From contig NZ_JACVQF010000181.1 in the NCBI RefSeq assembly GCF_014534645.1, forward strand, positions 112,423-176,422: a stretch of DNA of 64,000 nt, given 5' to 3'. Source of the stretch: Streptomyces griseicoloratus (GTDB lineage Bacteria; Actinomycetota; Actinomycetes; Streptomycetales; Streptomycetaceae). Position 1 is the stretch's first letter, and each line of letters opens with the position of its first letter. A model generated the notes under the pieces. That model did no database searches and was not told where the DNA came from. It was given only the letters and a program-made list of their open reading frames with translations. A program made the position numbers and the translations under genes. This document shows positions 1 to 10,401 of this stretch, piece after piece.

Positions 1-1
1 C

Positions 2-16
2 CTCACAGTGAGTTAC
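2..16. promoter_or_regulatory. candidate BldD operator 1 upstream of bldD
   Basis: The 15 bases contain the perfect inverted repeat CTCAC-A-GTGAG. Shifted by two bases they match the published BldD box TNACNCWGNGTNA at 8 of 9 fixed positions. BldD is known to repress its own promoter, so an operator here is expected. The window starts at base 1, so the rest of the promoter is not visible. Confidence 0.5.
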
Positions 17-50
17 CAGCCGCGCGGCACGGAACCAAGCCAGGCCGCGT

Positions 51-63
51 CGACACAGTGTCC
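51..63. promoter_or_regulatory. candidate BldD operator 2, next to the bldD ribosome site
   Basis: The perfect inverted repeat GACAC-A-GTGTC (52-62) contains the complete BldD-box core ACNCWGNGT (53-61). Only the outer T and A of the consensus are missing. Its centre is 48 bases downstream of the first candidate operator and it ends just before the GGGGAG ribosome site of bldD. That placement fits an autoregulatory second site. Confidence 0.4.
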
Positions 64-73
64 GGGGAGCCAT

Positions 74-577
74 ATGTCCAGCGAATACGCCAAACAGCTC
101 GGGGCCAAGCTCCGGGCCATCCGCACCCAGCAGGGCCTTTCCCTCCACGGTGTCGAGGAGAAGTCCCAGGGCCGCTGGAAGGCCGTGGTGGTCGGTTCCT
201 ACGAGCGCGGCGACCGAGCAGTGACCGTGCAGCGCCTCGCCGAGCTGGCGGACTTCTACGGCGTCCCCGTCCAGGAGCTGCTGCCGGGCACCACCCCGGG
301 CGGCGCCGCCGAGCCGCCGCCGAAGCTGGTCCTGGACCTGGAGCGGCTGGCCACCGTGCCGGCCGAGAAGGCGGGCCCGCTCCAGCGGTACGCCGCCACG
401 ATCCAGTCGCAGCGCGGTGACTACAACGGCAAGGTGCTCTCGATCCGCCAGGACGACCTGCGCACACTCGCCGTCATCTACGACCAGTCGCCCTCGGTCC
501 TGACCGAGCAGCTGATCAGCTGGGGCGTCCTGGACGCGGACGCGCGCCGTGCGGTGGCGTCCCACGAGGAGGGCTGA
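74..577 (+). CDS. bldD: BldD, c-di-GMP-responsive master repressor of development
   Basis: This 167-residue protein is nearly identical, from memory, to S. coelicolor BldD. The N-terminal half (about residues 5-70) is an XRE/Cro-type helix-turn-helix DNA-binding domain. The C-terminal domain carries the c-di-GMP signature R114-G-D116 and R125-Q-D-D128. In the family, a c-di-GMP tetramer glues two C-terminal domains together and so switches on DNA binding. The dimer then represses sporulation genes (bldN, whiG, ssgA, ssgB and others) during vegetative growth. The ATG at 74 follows GGGGAG; an in-frame upstream ATG at 8 would add 22 non-conserved residues and is rejected. Two palindromes upstream fit autoregulation. 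Confidence 0.97.
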   Translation: MSSEYAKQLGAKLRAIRTQQGLSLHGVEEKSQGRWKAVVVGSYERGDRAVTVQRLAELADFYGVPVQELLPGTTPGGAAEPPPKLVLDLERLATVPAEKAGPLQRYAATIQSQRGDYNGKVLSIRQDDLRTLAVIYDQSPSVLTEQLISWGVLDADARRAVASHEEG

Positions 578-603
578 GCGGGCAGCCGCCACAGCAGAAA
601 CGT

Positions 604-652
604 GCCGCCGGGGTGGCCGGAACTTCACGGTTCCGGCCACCCCGGCGGCTTT
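604..652 (+). terminator. strong terminator after bldD
   Basis: A perfect 20-bp stem (604-623 with 630-649) closes a 6-base loop and is followed by TTT. It starts 27 bases after the bldD stop. A second, separate hairpin serves the opposing nusB transcript. Confidence 0.85.
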
Positions 653-691
653 CTGACCGCCTCACGCGTGCCCCAAGGGACACGGGAGAGA

Positions 692-735
692 ACGCCGGAG
701 GGCCCGCAGCATGCGTGCTGCGGGCCCTCCGGCGT
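692..735 (-). terminator. strong terminator after nusB
   Basis: A perfect 20-bp stem (692-711 with 716-735) has a 4-base loop. On the minus strand it is followed by TCTCTC. It begins 16 bases beyond the nusB stop, so it ends the minus-strand efp-nusB transcript and insulates it from bldD. Confidence 0.85.
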
Positions 736-750
736 CATGGGGTCTCGGGA

Positions 751-1185
751 TCAGCTCTCGTCCCGGCGCAGCGAGGGCTTGAGCTCCTTCAGCCGGCCGA
801 GCAGGCCGTTGACGAACGAGGGCGACTCGTCCGTGGAGAACTCCTTCGCCAGCTGCACCATCTCGTCGAGGACGACGGCGTCCGGGGTCTCGTCGACCCA
901 GATCAGCTCGTACGCACCGAGGCGCAGGATGTTGCGGTCGACGACCGGCATCCGGTCGAGCGTCCAGCCGACCGAGTACTGGGCGATCAGCTCGTCGATG
1001 CGCCGGGCGCGCTCGGCGTAGCCCTCGACCAGCTCCATCGTGTACTCGCTCACCGGCGGCTGCCGCGTGTCGGACCGGGAGTGCCGGACCCAGTCCGCGA
1101 GGACCGTCAGGACGTCGGCGCCGCGCTGGTCGCCCTCGAAGAGGATCTGGAAGGCGCGCTTGCGGGCCGTGTTGCGGGCAGCCAC
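751..1185 (-). CDS. nusB: transcription antitermination factor NusB
   Basis: The 144-residue all-alpha NusB protein joins NusE (S10) on boxA RNA to form the antitermination complex on rRNA operons. The N-terminus, MAARNTARKRAFQILFE, has the family's basic RNA-binding helix, and the length is typical. The C-terminal part carries the conserved VVDRNILRLGAYEL and EFSTDESPSFVNGLLG segments. The start is GTG and lies two bases after the efp TAA (TAA-CC-GTG), so translation is probably coupled to efp. A 20-bp hairpin terminator follows directly. The efp-nusB pairing is conserved in actinobacteria. Confidence 0.96.
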   Translation of the reverse strand: MAARNTARKRAFQILFEGDQRGADVLTVLADWVRHSRSDTRQPPVSEYTMELVEGYAERARRIDELIAQYSVGWTLDRMPVVDRNILRLGAYELIWVDETPDAVVLDEMVQLAKEFSTDESPSFVNGLLGRLKELKPSLRRDES

Positions 1186-1187
1186 GG

Positions 1188-1754
1188 TTAGCTGTTCACC
1201 CGGCCGAGGTAGTCGCTCGTGCGGGTGTCGACCTTGATCTTCTCACCGGTGGTGATGAAGAGCGGGACCTGGATCTGGTGGCCGGTCTCCAGCGTGGCCG
1301 GCTTGGTGCCGCCGGTGGAGCGGTCGCCCTGGACGCCCGGCTCCGTCTCCTGGATGGTCAGCTCGACGGCGGCGGGCAGCTCGACGAAGAGCACCTCGCC
1401 CTCGTGCTGCGCGACGGTGGCCTCGAAGCCCTCGATGAGGAAGTTGGCGGCGTCGCCGACGACCTTGCGGTCGATGTGGAGCTGGTCGTAGGTCTCCATG
1501 TCCATGAAGACGAAGTAGTCGCCGTCCATGTACGAGAACTGCATGTCGCGCTTGTCGACAGTGGCCGTCTCGACCTTGACACCGGCGTTGAAGGTCTTGT
1601 CGACGACCTTGCCGGAGAGCACGTTCTTGAGCTTGGTGCGCACGAAGGCCGGGCCCTTGCCGGGCTTGACGTGCTGGAACTCGACGACGGACCAGAGCTG
1701 GCCGCCTTCGAGCTTGAGCACCATGCCGTTCTTGAGGTCGTTCGTGGAAGCCAC
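1188..1754 (-). CDS. efp: elongation factor P
   Basis: The 188-residue EF-P binds between the ribosomal P and E sites and rescues ribosomes stalled on polyproline stretches. Three OB-like domains are visible: an N-terminal KOW-like domain (1-65), a central OB domain, and a C-terminal domain ending in the family signature around [16 protein letters not shown]. The domain I tip reads PGKGPA, with the lysine at residue 33. This palindromic PGKGP loop is the form reported for actinobacterial EF-P that works without lysine modification, in line with no epmA-type gene being visible here. The start is GTG after AGGAGA. nusB follows two bases downstream. Confidence 0.97.
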   Translation of the reverse strand: MASTNDLKNGMVLKLEGGQLWSVVEFQHVKPGKGPAFVRTKLKNVLSGKVVDKTFNAGVKVETATVDKRDMQFSYMDGDYFVFMDMETYDQLHIDRKVVGDAANFLIEGFEATVAQHEGEVLFVELPAAVELTIQETEPGVQGDRSTGGTKPATLETGHQIQVPLFITTGEKIKVDTRTSDYLGRVNS

Positions 1755-1813
1755 GGTTGCGGAATCTCCTGGACTGACGTGGGACGACCCCGGGGCAGGC
1801 GCTCAGCGCGTGG

Positions 1814-2920
1814 CTAGAGCGCGAGCAGCTCCTTGGTCGTGATGGTGAGTAGCTCGGGTCCGCCGTCCGCCTCGGGGCGCACGACGAGCGTGTCATCGAT
1901 CCGGACACCGCCCCGGCCGGGGAGGTGGACCCCCGGTTCGACGGTGACCGGCACGCAAGCGTCCAGTTTACCCATGGCCGCCGGGCTCAACTGAGGGTCC
2001 TCGTCGATTTCGAGTCCGACGCCGTGACCGGTGAGGGCCGGCAGGTTCTCCCCGTACCCGGCGCTGTCCAGTGCCTGGCGTGCGGCGCGGTCCACGTCGC
2101 GGCAGGAGGCGCCGGGTGCGAGGGCCTCCCGTCCGGCCCGCTGGGCTGCGAAGACGAGGTCGTACAGCTCGATCTGCCAGTCGGCGGGCGAGGTGCCGAT
2201 GACGAAGGTGCGGCCGATCTCGCAGCGGTAGCCGCGGTAGGTGGCGCCGAGGCAGACGGAGAGGAAGTCGCCCTCCTCCACCCGCCGGTCGGTGGGCCGG
2301 TGGCCGCGGCGGCCGGAGTTCGGGCCGGTGGCGACGGAGGTCGCGAAGGCGGGGCCGTCGGCGCCGTGGTCGACCAGACGGCGTTCCAGTTCCAGGGCGA
2401 GGTGCCGCTCGGTGCGGCCGACGAGGATGGATTCGAGGAGTTCCCCGAGGGCCTGGTCGGCGATCTCCGCGCCGATGCGCAGGCAGGAGATCTCCTCCTC
2501 GTCCTTGACGACGCGGAGCTGTTCGACCGCGCCGCCCAGGTCGGTCAGGCGCAGCCGGGGCGCGACGGAGCGCATGGCCCGGTGCCGGGCCACGGTGAGG
2601 TGGTGCTCCTCCGTGGCGAGGGAGTCGGCACCCTGGGCGGCGGCGAGGCCGGTGGCCGCGACGGCGGGGTCGCCGCCGGGTCCTGGCAGGGCCCGCACCG
2701 GCAGGGCCTCGTCCGGCCGGCCCTCGCCGGGGGCGTCGCCGGGCGGGCCGGTGCACACGAGCAGGTCCTCGGTCTTGCCGAGCAGCAGTACGGCGCCGTG
2801 CGGGGCGGCGCCCGCGAGATAGCGCACGTTGGCGGGCCGGGAGACGAGCGCCGCCGCGCTGCCGCCCGCGTTGCAGCGTTCTCGTAGGCGCGTCCGGCGG
2901 GCCGCGTACACCTCTGACAT
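1814..2920 (-). CDS. M24-family Xaa-Pro peptidase (aminopeptidase P/prolidase-like)
   Basis: This 368-residue cytoplasmic peptidase should release the residue ahead of proline. An N-terminal creatinase-like domain (about 1-130) precedes a pita-bread M24 domain (about 140-368). Metal-site segments can be seen, including TGHGVGLEID and VTVEPGVHLPG. The family binds two Mn/Co ions with D, D, H, E, E. In M. tuberculosis a PepQ-type gene sits at the same place beside efp. The chosen ATG gives MSEVYAARRTRLRER, where similarity to the family begins. The frame stays open upstream to about 3391, through a 183-bp tandem duplication of Arg/Pro-rich low-complexity sequence, which I treat as non-coding. 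No strong ribosome site is seen. Confidence 0.88.
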   Translation of the reverse strand: MSEVYAARRTRLRERCNAGGSAAALVSRPANVRYLAGAAPHGAVLLLGKTEDLLVCTGPPGDAPGEGRPDEALPVRALPGPGGDPAVAATGLAAAQGADSLATEEHHLTVARHRAMRSVAPRLRLTDLGGAVEQLRVVKDEEEISCLRIGAEIADQALGELLESILVGRTERHLALELERRLVDHGADGPAFATSVATGPNSGRRGHRPTDRRVEEGDFLSVCLGATYRGYRCEIGRTFVIGTSPADWQIELYDLVFAAQRAGREALAPGASCRDVDRAARQALDSAGYGENLPALTGHGVGLEIDEDPQLSPAAMGKLDACVPVTVEPGVHLPGRGGVRIDDTLVVRPEADGGPELLTITTKELLAL

Positions 2921-3079
2921 GAGCCGAGCGTAAGAGCTCCGCGCAGGCGGCGCCGCTCGGGAGAGCCGAGTGGGCGGTACGGGACGCTGCCGCTCGGAGA
3001 AGTGGGCGGGCGGGGAGTCTGTTCTGTCGTCCACCGGCAGGGCGGGGACTGGTCGCGCCCCGCCGCGGGGCGGCTGCCG

Positions 3080-3446
3080 CCGGGCCGAGACGGCCGGGGC
3101 GCGGCAAGGGCCCGCAGAACGGCGGCGGCTGCGTGAGGCGCCGACGGGAACCCGCCGCCGTCGACCGCCGGGACCCCGGCAGCATGGCACCAGCCACAGA
3201 GCCGGCACCGCGCTCGGGGCGTTGCCGTCGGCGATGGCGCCCCGGGAGAGCCTGCGGGCCCCCGGCCGAGAGACAGCCGCGGCGCGGCGACGGCCTGCGG
3301 AGCGGAGGCTGCTGCGCGAGTTCCCGACGGGAACCCGCCGCCGTCGACCGCCGGGACCCCGACAGCAGGGCGCCGGCCGCAGAGCCGGCACCGCGCTCGG
3401 GGTGTCGCCGTCGGCGGTGGGGTGCCGGGAGGGCCTTCGGGCGCTC
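3080..3446. repeat. diverged tandem duplication, about 183-bp period
   Basis: Two imperfect copies lie head to tail. A 37-base block starting CCGACGGGAACCCGCC is identical at 3141 and 3324, and the flanks (GGCCGAGA..., CAGAGCCGGCACCGCG) align at the same offset of 183. Because 183 is a multiple of three, the minus-strand frame leading into the M24 peptidase is kept open. The 2921-3527 interval otherwise holds no gene I can support. Confidence 0.75.
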
Positions 3447-3527
3447 CCCCGGCCGGGGCGGCCTCGGTGTGGCGGAGCCGGATGTCGGTACCGTCCGGCC
3501 CCCGCAGGTCGGCTCTCCTGGCCGCGC

Positions 3528-4403
3528 TTACCAGCTCGGGGGGCTCGCTATCGAGCGGGCCAGGACCTCGTCCAGGACCTGGGCCGTCTCGGGGACGTCG
3601 AGCTGGGAGTTGTCGATGATGGGCAGGCCGGAGCCGTACCAGCCGGCCATGCGGCCGTGGATGCGGGCGACCTCCTCGTCCGTGAGCCTGCGGTTGCCGG
3701 TGCGCTCGGCGTTGCGTTCCAGGACGATGTCCAGGCCGGGCAGCAGGACGACCGGGAGCAGACCGGGGCCGACGTGCCGTTTCCAGCCGCCGAGGCCGAC
3801 GACGGGGCGGTCGGGGAAGACGGCGTCGTCGAGGATGCACGAGATCCCGTTGGCGAGGAAGTTGCGCGCGGCGAAGCCGCAGGTGCGGCGGGCCAGGCGG
3901 TACTGGGCCTCGGAGTTGTCGTTCCACCCGGACTGGGGGTCGGCGAAGCCGGAGCGGACCCATTCGCGCACGTCGTCGAGGCTGATGTGGGCGGTCGGGA
4001 CCCGGCGGTGGTCCGCCCAGTACTTGGCGACGCTGGTCTTGCCGGCACCCGCGGGGCCGATCAGCAGGACCGCGAGGGTCGTCGTGGCGGGCTCGGGCGC
4101 GGTCGCCGTGGCAGGGGGCGCGCTGGGCACGGCGACGGGACCGCCGGGCGGCAGTGGTACGTGGCCGGTGGTGTCCGGCACGGCCGGGGCCGGGGCCTGC
4201 TGCGGGGCTGGGGGGTGGGGGGCCGGGGGGTGGGGGGCCGGGGGGTGGGGGGTCTGCGCGGGGTAGCCCGGCGCCGGGGGTGGTGGCACGGGGGCGGGAC
4301 CCTGGTGCGGACCCGGGTGGTGTGCGGCCGGGGACCAGCCGATGGCCGGTCCGTGCCCCGGCAGATGGGGCGGCGGCAGCGGAGAACCCACTGCGTGCTG
4401 CAT
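3528..4403 (-). CDS. proline-rich P-loop NTPase/kinase of unknown substrate
   Basis: The 291-residue protein has two halves. Residues 1-108 are a Pro/His/Ala-rich, probably disordered tail with three PHPPA repeats. Residues 110-291 are a P-loop domain with Walker A GPAGAGKTS (117-125), like AAA_33/zeta-toxin or polynucleotide-kinase-type phosphotransferases. The arrangement suggests small-molecule or nucleic-acid phosphorylation, but the substrate is unknown. The ATG at 4403 follows GGAG at good spacing; a GTG at 4499 would add 32 residues and lacks a ribosome site. The gene sits alone between the aroB terminator and the M24 peptidase. It is absent from the mycobacterial version of this block, as far as I recall. 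Confidence 0.8.
   Translation of the reverse strand: MQHAVGSPLPPPHLPGHGPAIGWSPAAHHPGPHQGPAPVPPPPAPGYPAQTPHPPAPHPPAPHPPAPQQAPAPAVPDTTGHVPLPPGGPVAVPSAPPATATAPEPATTTLAVLLIGPAGAGKTSVAKYWADHRRVPTAHISLDDVREWVRSGFADPQSGWNDNSEAQYRLARRTCGFAARNFLANGISCILDDAVFPDRPVVGLGGWKRHVGPGLLPVVLLPGLDIVLERNAERTGNRRLTDEEVARIHGRMAGWYGSGLPIIDNSQLDVPETAQVLDEVLARSIASPPSW
4208..4252. repeat. three 15-bp G-rich tandem repeats (PHPPA coding)
   Basis: Three copies of a 15-base unit, G6-T-G6-C-C with small changes, have exact 15-base spacing (T at 4216, 4231, 4246). On the minus strand they encode PHPPA three times inside the P-loop protein. The plus strand carries six or more runs of four to six G, enough for G-quadruplex formation. 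Confidence 0.8.
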
Positions 4404-4545
4404 CCGGTGCCACTCCGTCTCGTTCTTCGGGCTCGGTTCGCCTCCGGGGCGCTGCGGCCGTGGTCGAGGGGTCGACCCCGGCGCGCCCCTTCGGCTCACT
4501 CGCCGCAGGCGATGGGCGCTGACAGCGGGCCGAGGACCCGCTTGC

Positions 4546-4557
4546 TACCGAACGGTA
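4546..4557. promoter_or_regulatory. palindrome TACCG-AA-CGGTA, possible repressor site
   Basis: A perfect 12-base inverted repeat lies about 143 bases upstream of the P-loop gene start and touches the aroB terminator stem. TetR-family operators often have this TACCG...CGGTA form. No regulator gene is next to it, so the role is only a guess. Confidence 0.25.
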
Positions 4558-4597
4558 CCGCCCCCGGCCGTCGTTTGGTGAAACGGCCGGGGGCGGT
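4557..4597 (-). terminator. terminator after aroB
   Basis: A perfect 15-bp stem (4557-4571 with 4583-4597) has an 11-base loop and lies 50 bases beyond the aroB stop. There is no U-tract, which is usual in Streptomyces. Confidence 0.75.
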
Positions 4598-4647
4598 CCG
4601 AAGTGCCCGCCCCGCAAGGCGAATCGGGCGGAAGGTGCGCCGGGGTA

Positions 4648-7478
<2,831 letters not shown>

Positions 7479-7612
7479 CGGTGCTCCTCAGTGCTCGCGC
7501 CCCGGTATGCCCTCCGTACGCGTCGGCTCGCGTACGACGACGGCGCGACCGGGTGCGCGGGCCCCGGTCCGCCACCTCCGATCCTCCCACGTCCGGCAAG
7601 GGGACCCGGCCG

Positions 7613-7633
7613 CCGGTCCATCTGGCGGACCGG
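7613..7633 (-). terminator. weak hairpin between aroE and aroC
   Basis: CCGGTCC-ATCTGGC-GGACCGG forms a perfect 7-bp stem in the 251-base aroE-aroC interval. It could attenuate read-through from aroE into aroC. The interval holds no gene I can support. Confidence 0.35.
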
Positions 7634-7682
7634 AGGGGGTGGGGCGGGGCCGCCGCGCGGGGCACGCGGGTGGGCGTTCCTT

Positions 7683-7718
7683 GCCGTACCCCCTGCGGGA
7701 GCCGTACCCCCTGCGGGA
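7683..7718. repeat. perfect 18-bp tandem repeat, two copies
   Basis: GCCGTACCCCCTGCGGGA occurs twice without a gap, directly after the aroE stop. Function is not known. Copy number could vary between strains. Confidence 0.85.
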
Positions 7719-7729
7719 CCGGACGGACG

Positions 7730-8557
7730 CTAGCGGTCCGCGAGGGCGCGCTCGCCCGCCTTGCGCATGGCGGCGAGCGGGGCCGGGGTGCGGCCGGTCA
7801 TCTGCTCCACCTGGAGCACCGCCTGGTGCACCAGCAGGTCGAGGCCGCTGACGACGGCGCCGCCGTACGCCGACCAGCGGGCGGCGAGCGCGGTCGGCCA
7901 GGGGTCGTACAGCACGTCGAAGAGGGTCGCGGGCGTCTCCGGCACGGCGGAGGCCAGTGCGTCGGTGGTGCCGGCGGGGGTGGTGGCGATGACCAGCGGG
8001 GCGCGCAGCGCCTCCTCGGCGTCGGCCCAGTCGGCGATCCGCACCGCGACGTCCAGCCGCTCGGCCCACTCCCGCATCTCGGCGGCGCGGGCCTCGCTGC
8101 GCACGTAGACGGCGACCTCGCCGGTGCAGATCCGGGCCAGCGCGGCCAGCGCGGAGGAGGCGGTGGCACCGGCGCCGAGGACGGCCGCCGTGTCGACCTT
8201 GTCGATGCCGTGCTCGCGCAGGGCGGCGACCATGCCGGGGATGTCGGTGTTGTCGCCGGTCCTGCGGCCGTCCTCGGTGAAGACGACGGTGTTCACGGCG
8301 TCCACGGAGGCCGCCGTGTCGCTGATCTCGTCGAGCAGCGGGATCACGGCCCGCTTGAGCGGCATGGTCAGCGACAGCCCGGCCCACTCGGGCCCCAGCT
8401 TCTCGAAGAAGCCGGGCAGCGCCGCCTCGTCGACATCGAAACGGTCGTACGTCCAGCCCTCCAGGCCCAGCTCCGCGTACGCGGCGCGGTGCAGCACCGG
8501 GGAGAGGGAGTGGGCGATCGGGGAGCCGAGCACGGCCGCCCGGCGGGGTGCGGACAT
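7730..8557 (-). CDS. aroE: shikimate dehydrogenase
   Basis: The 275-residue NADPH enzyme reduces 3-dehydroshikimate to shikimate. The N-terminal substrate domain has GSPIAHSLSPVLHRAAY (shikimate-binding SLS), then SLTMPLK with the catalytic lysine, and DAVNTVV. The Rossmann part starts at AAVLGAGATASS. The ATG is embedded in the mltG stop as ATGA. An ATG 24 bases upstream would overlap mltG further and is less likely. Together with aroC and aroK/aroB, this gives four consecutive functions of the shikimate pathway. Confidence 0.94.
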   Translation of the reverse strand: MSAPRRAAVLGSPIAHSLSPVLHRAAYAELGLEGWTYDRFDVDEAALPGFFEKLGPEWAGLSLTMPLKRAVIPLLDEISDTAASVDAVNTVVFTEDGRRTGDNTDIPGMVAALREHGIDKVDTAAVLGAGATASSALAALARICTGEVAVYVRSEARAAEMREWAERLDVAVRIADWADAEEALRAPLVIATTPAGTTDALASAVPETPATLFDVLYDPWPTALAARWSAYGGAVVSGLDLLVHQAVLQVEQMTGRTPAPLAAMRKAGERALADR

Positions 8558-10278
8558 CAGTTGTTCCTCGAGGCGTTCCACTTGTCGACCAACTTCTGAT
8601 GGTCCTCGTTGGTCTTGGTGAACTCGCTCGTCCTGCCGTCGAGCGAGATGAAGTAGTACCAGCCGCCGTCGGTCGGGTCGAGGGCGCCCTTCAGGGCCTC
8701 CTCACCGGGGTTGCTGATCGGGCCGGGCGGCAGGCCCTTGGTGTAGTAGGTGTTGTACGGGTTGTCGTAGTTGCGCAGCTCGCTGAGGGACAGGTCGAGC
8801 TTGCTCTGGTTCTTGATGTAGTTGTACGTGGAGTCGAACTCCAGCATCCCGTTGGTCTGCTCGTTGCCCGGCTCGAGGCGGTTGTAGACGACCTCGGCCA
8901 TCTTCCGGAAGTCGTCGTGGCTGGTGCCCTCGGCCTGGACGAGGCTGGCCACGGTGAGCAGTTGCCAGGGCCCTTCGAGGCCAAGGCTCTCCGCCTTCTT
9001 CTCGAGGCCGAGTTCCTCGTACTTCTCGGTCGCCCGCGCCACCATCTGCTTCAGCACGTCCTCGGGCTTCTGGCCCTTGGCAGCCGAGTAGCTGGAAGGG
9101 TAGAGGAAGCCCTCCAGGGGGTCCTTGACGTTCTCGTGGTTCGTCGCCCAGTCGGGCAGGCCGAGGCTCTTCCACTTGGTCTCGGCCACCTTTGCAGTGG
9201 TGCCCTTGTCGACTTCCAGGCGTTTGTCGATGAGCTGGTAGATGTCGGCGTTGCGCTTGCCCTCGGCGATGATCAGGTTGCTGCGGCTCTCCGGGCTCAG
9301 CAGCAGCTCGACGGCGCTCTCGGCCGACATCTCCTTCTGCAGCGTGTACACGCCGTCCTGGATGGACTTGCCCCGCGGGTTGCTCTGCTGGGCCGCGACG
9401 AAGGCGTCGACGCTCTTGACCACGCCCTTCTTCTTGAGCTCCTGGCCGATGGTCCAGCCGCCCGCGCCCTTCGGGATGGTGACGGTGACCTGCTCGCCGT
9501 TTCCGTCGCCCGCGTAGTCCGGGGCGGCGCCGAAACGATCCTGGTAAAACTGGTAGCCGAAATATCCGACTCCTGCCACACCGCCGCCGAGCACCAGGCA
9601 GACCACGAGACAGGCGCACCCGTTACGGCGTTTCCGGGGCTTGCCGCCCCGGCCCCTGCGCTCGCCGCGCCCTCGGCCGGCACCGTCGCCGTCATCGGCG
9701 TCGTCGTCCCGGTCGTCGGCGTTCCCGCCCGCGAAGAAGGCGTGTTCTCCCTCGTCGGGGCCGGGGTCCCAGTCCTGACGCTGCGGTTCGGGTTCGGTGC
9801 GCCGGCGCCCCGGCGGCTCCGGCGGAGGGTACGCCTCCGGGGTGCCGTAGAAGTCGGGCCGCTCCGCGCCGTAGCCGGCGCTCTGCTGCCCGTAGGGGTC
9901 GGACGGGTCGGCGGGGTACTGGACGTGCGGCTGCGCGCCGCCGCCCCAGCCGTCGTCGCCGTCGTACGGCTGCTGCTGGTGCTGTGCCTGGGCCGCGTAC
10001 TGCTGCTGGTCGTACGGCTGCTCCTGGTGCCCGCCGTACTGCCCGTACTGCTGCTGCGCCTGACCGTACGCGGACTGTCCGCCATCGCTCCAGTCGCCGT
10101 AGTGCGACTGCTGCGGTTGCTGCGGTTGCTGCGGCTGCTCCGGATAGTGCTGCGGCCGGCCGCCGTAGGGGGACTGCTGACCCGCATGGGCCTGCTGTCC
10201 GCCCCATCCGCCGTCCCCGTACAACGGGTCCTCCGGATGCCACGGTTCGGAGCCTTGGCCCCGGCCATACTCAGTCAT
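8557..10278 (-). CDS. mltG: endolytic peptidoglycan transglycosylase MltG
   Basis: This 573-residue membrane enzyme cuts nascent glycan strands and so sets their length. Residues 1-215 form a cytoplasmic Gln/Tyr/Gly/Asp-rich tail with QPQQPQQPQQ and many QQY motifs, ending in a basic patch. One membrane helix follows (about 222-245), then a YceG domain outside. The catalytic glutamate fits E450 in ASLVQAEGTS. The long disordered tail is typical of actinobacterial MltG and is far longer than in E. coli. The ATG follows AGGGGAT. The stop overlaps aroE (ATGA). ruvX lies 123 bases upstream, across a hairpin. Confidence 0.93.
   Translation of the reverse strand: MTEYGRGQGSEPWHPEDPLYGDGGWGGQQAHAGQQSPYGGRPQHYPEQPQQPQQPQQSHYGDWSDGGQSAYGQAQQQYGQYGGHQEQPYDQQQYAAQAQHQQQPYDGDDGWGGGAQPHVQYPADPSDPYGQQSAGYGAERPDFYGTPEAYPPPEPPGRRRTEPEPQRQDWDPGPDEGEHAFFAGGNADDRDDDADDGDGAGRGRGERRGRGGKPRKRRNGCACLVVCLVLGGGVAGVGYFGYQFYQDRFGAAPDYAGDGNGEQVTVTIPKGAGGWTIGQELKKKGVVKSVDAFVAAQQSNPRGKSIQDGVYTLQKEMSAESAVELLLSPESRSNLIIAEGKRNADIYQLIDKRLEVDKGTTAKVAETKWKSLGLPDWATNHENVKDPLEGFLYPSSYSAAKGQKPEDVLKQMVARATEKYEELGLEKKAESLGLEGPWQLLTVASLVQAEGTSHDDFRKMAEVVYNRLEPGNEQTNGMLEFDSTYNYIKNQSKLDLSLSELRNYDNPYNTYYTKGLPPGPISNPGEEALKGALDPTDGGWYYFISLDGRTSEFTKTNEDHQKLVDKWNASRNN
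10111..10137. repeat. 9-bp tandem repeat coding QPQ units in MltG
   Basis: CTGCGGTTG is repeated twice and followed by CTGCGGCTG. On the minus strand it encodes the QPQQPQQPQ stretch in the MltG tail. This sort of repeat can expand or contract. Confidence 0.7.
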
Positions 10279-10301
10279 CGATCCCCTAGAGCCGCGAGGC
10301 G

Positions 10302-10339
10302 GCGGAACGCGCGGCCGGAAGGACCGGCTTCCGTTCCGC
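10302..10339 (-). terminator. two-tier hairpin between ruvX and mltG
   Basis: An 8-bp outer stem GCGGAACG/CGTTCCGC encloses an inner 5-bp stem GCCGG/CCGGC. It sits between the ruvX stop and the mltG start. With no U-tract it may only weaken, not stop, transcription of the alaS-ruvX-mltG-aro run. Confidence 0.4.
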
Positions 10340-10401
10340 CTCTTGCTGTGCGGCGGCTGTTCGAATGCCGCCGCATCGCGCGGAACGTTACCGTATCGCG
10401 A

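Noticed and set aside
1814-3391. 525-residue version of the M24 peptidase
   Set aside because: The extra 157 residues are Arg/Pro-rich, come from a tandem duplication and have no ribosome site. The family N-terminus starts at 2920. Kept as a finding because the frame is open.
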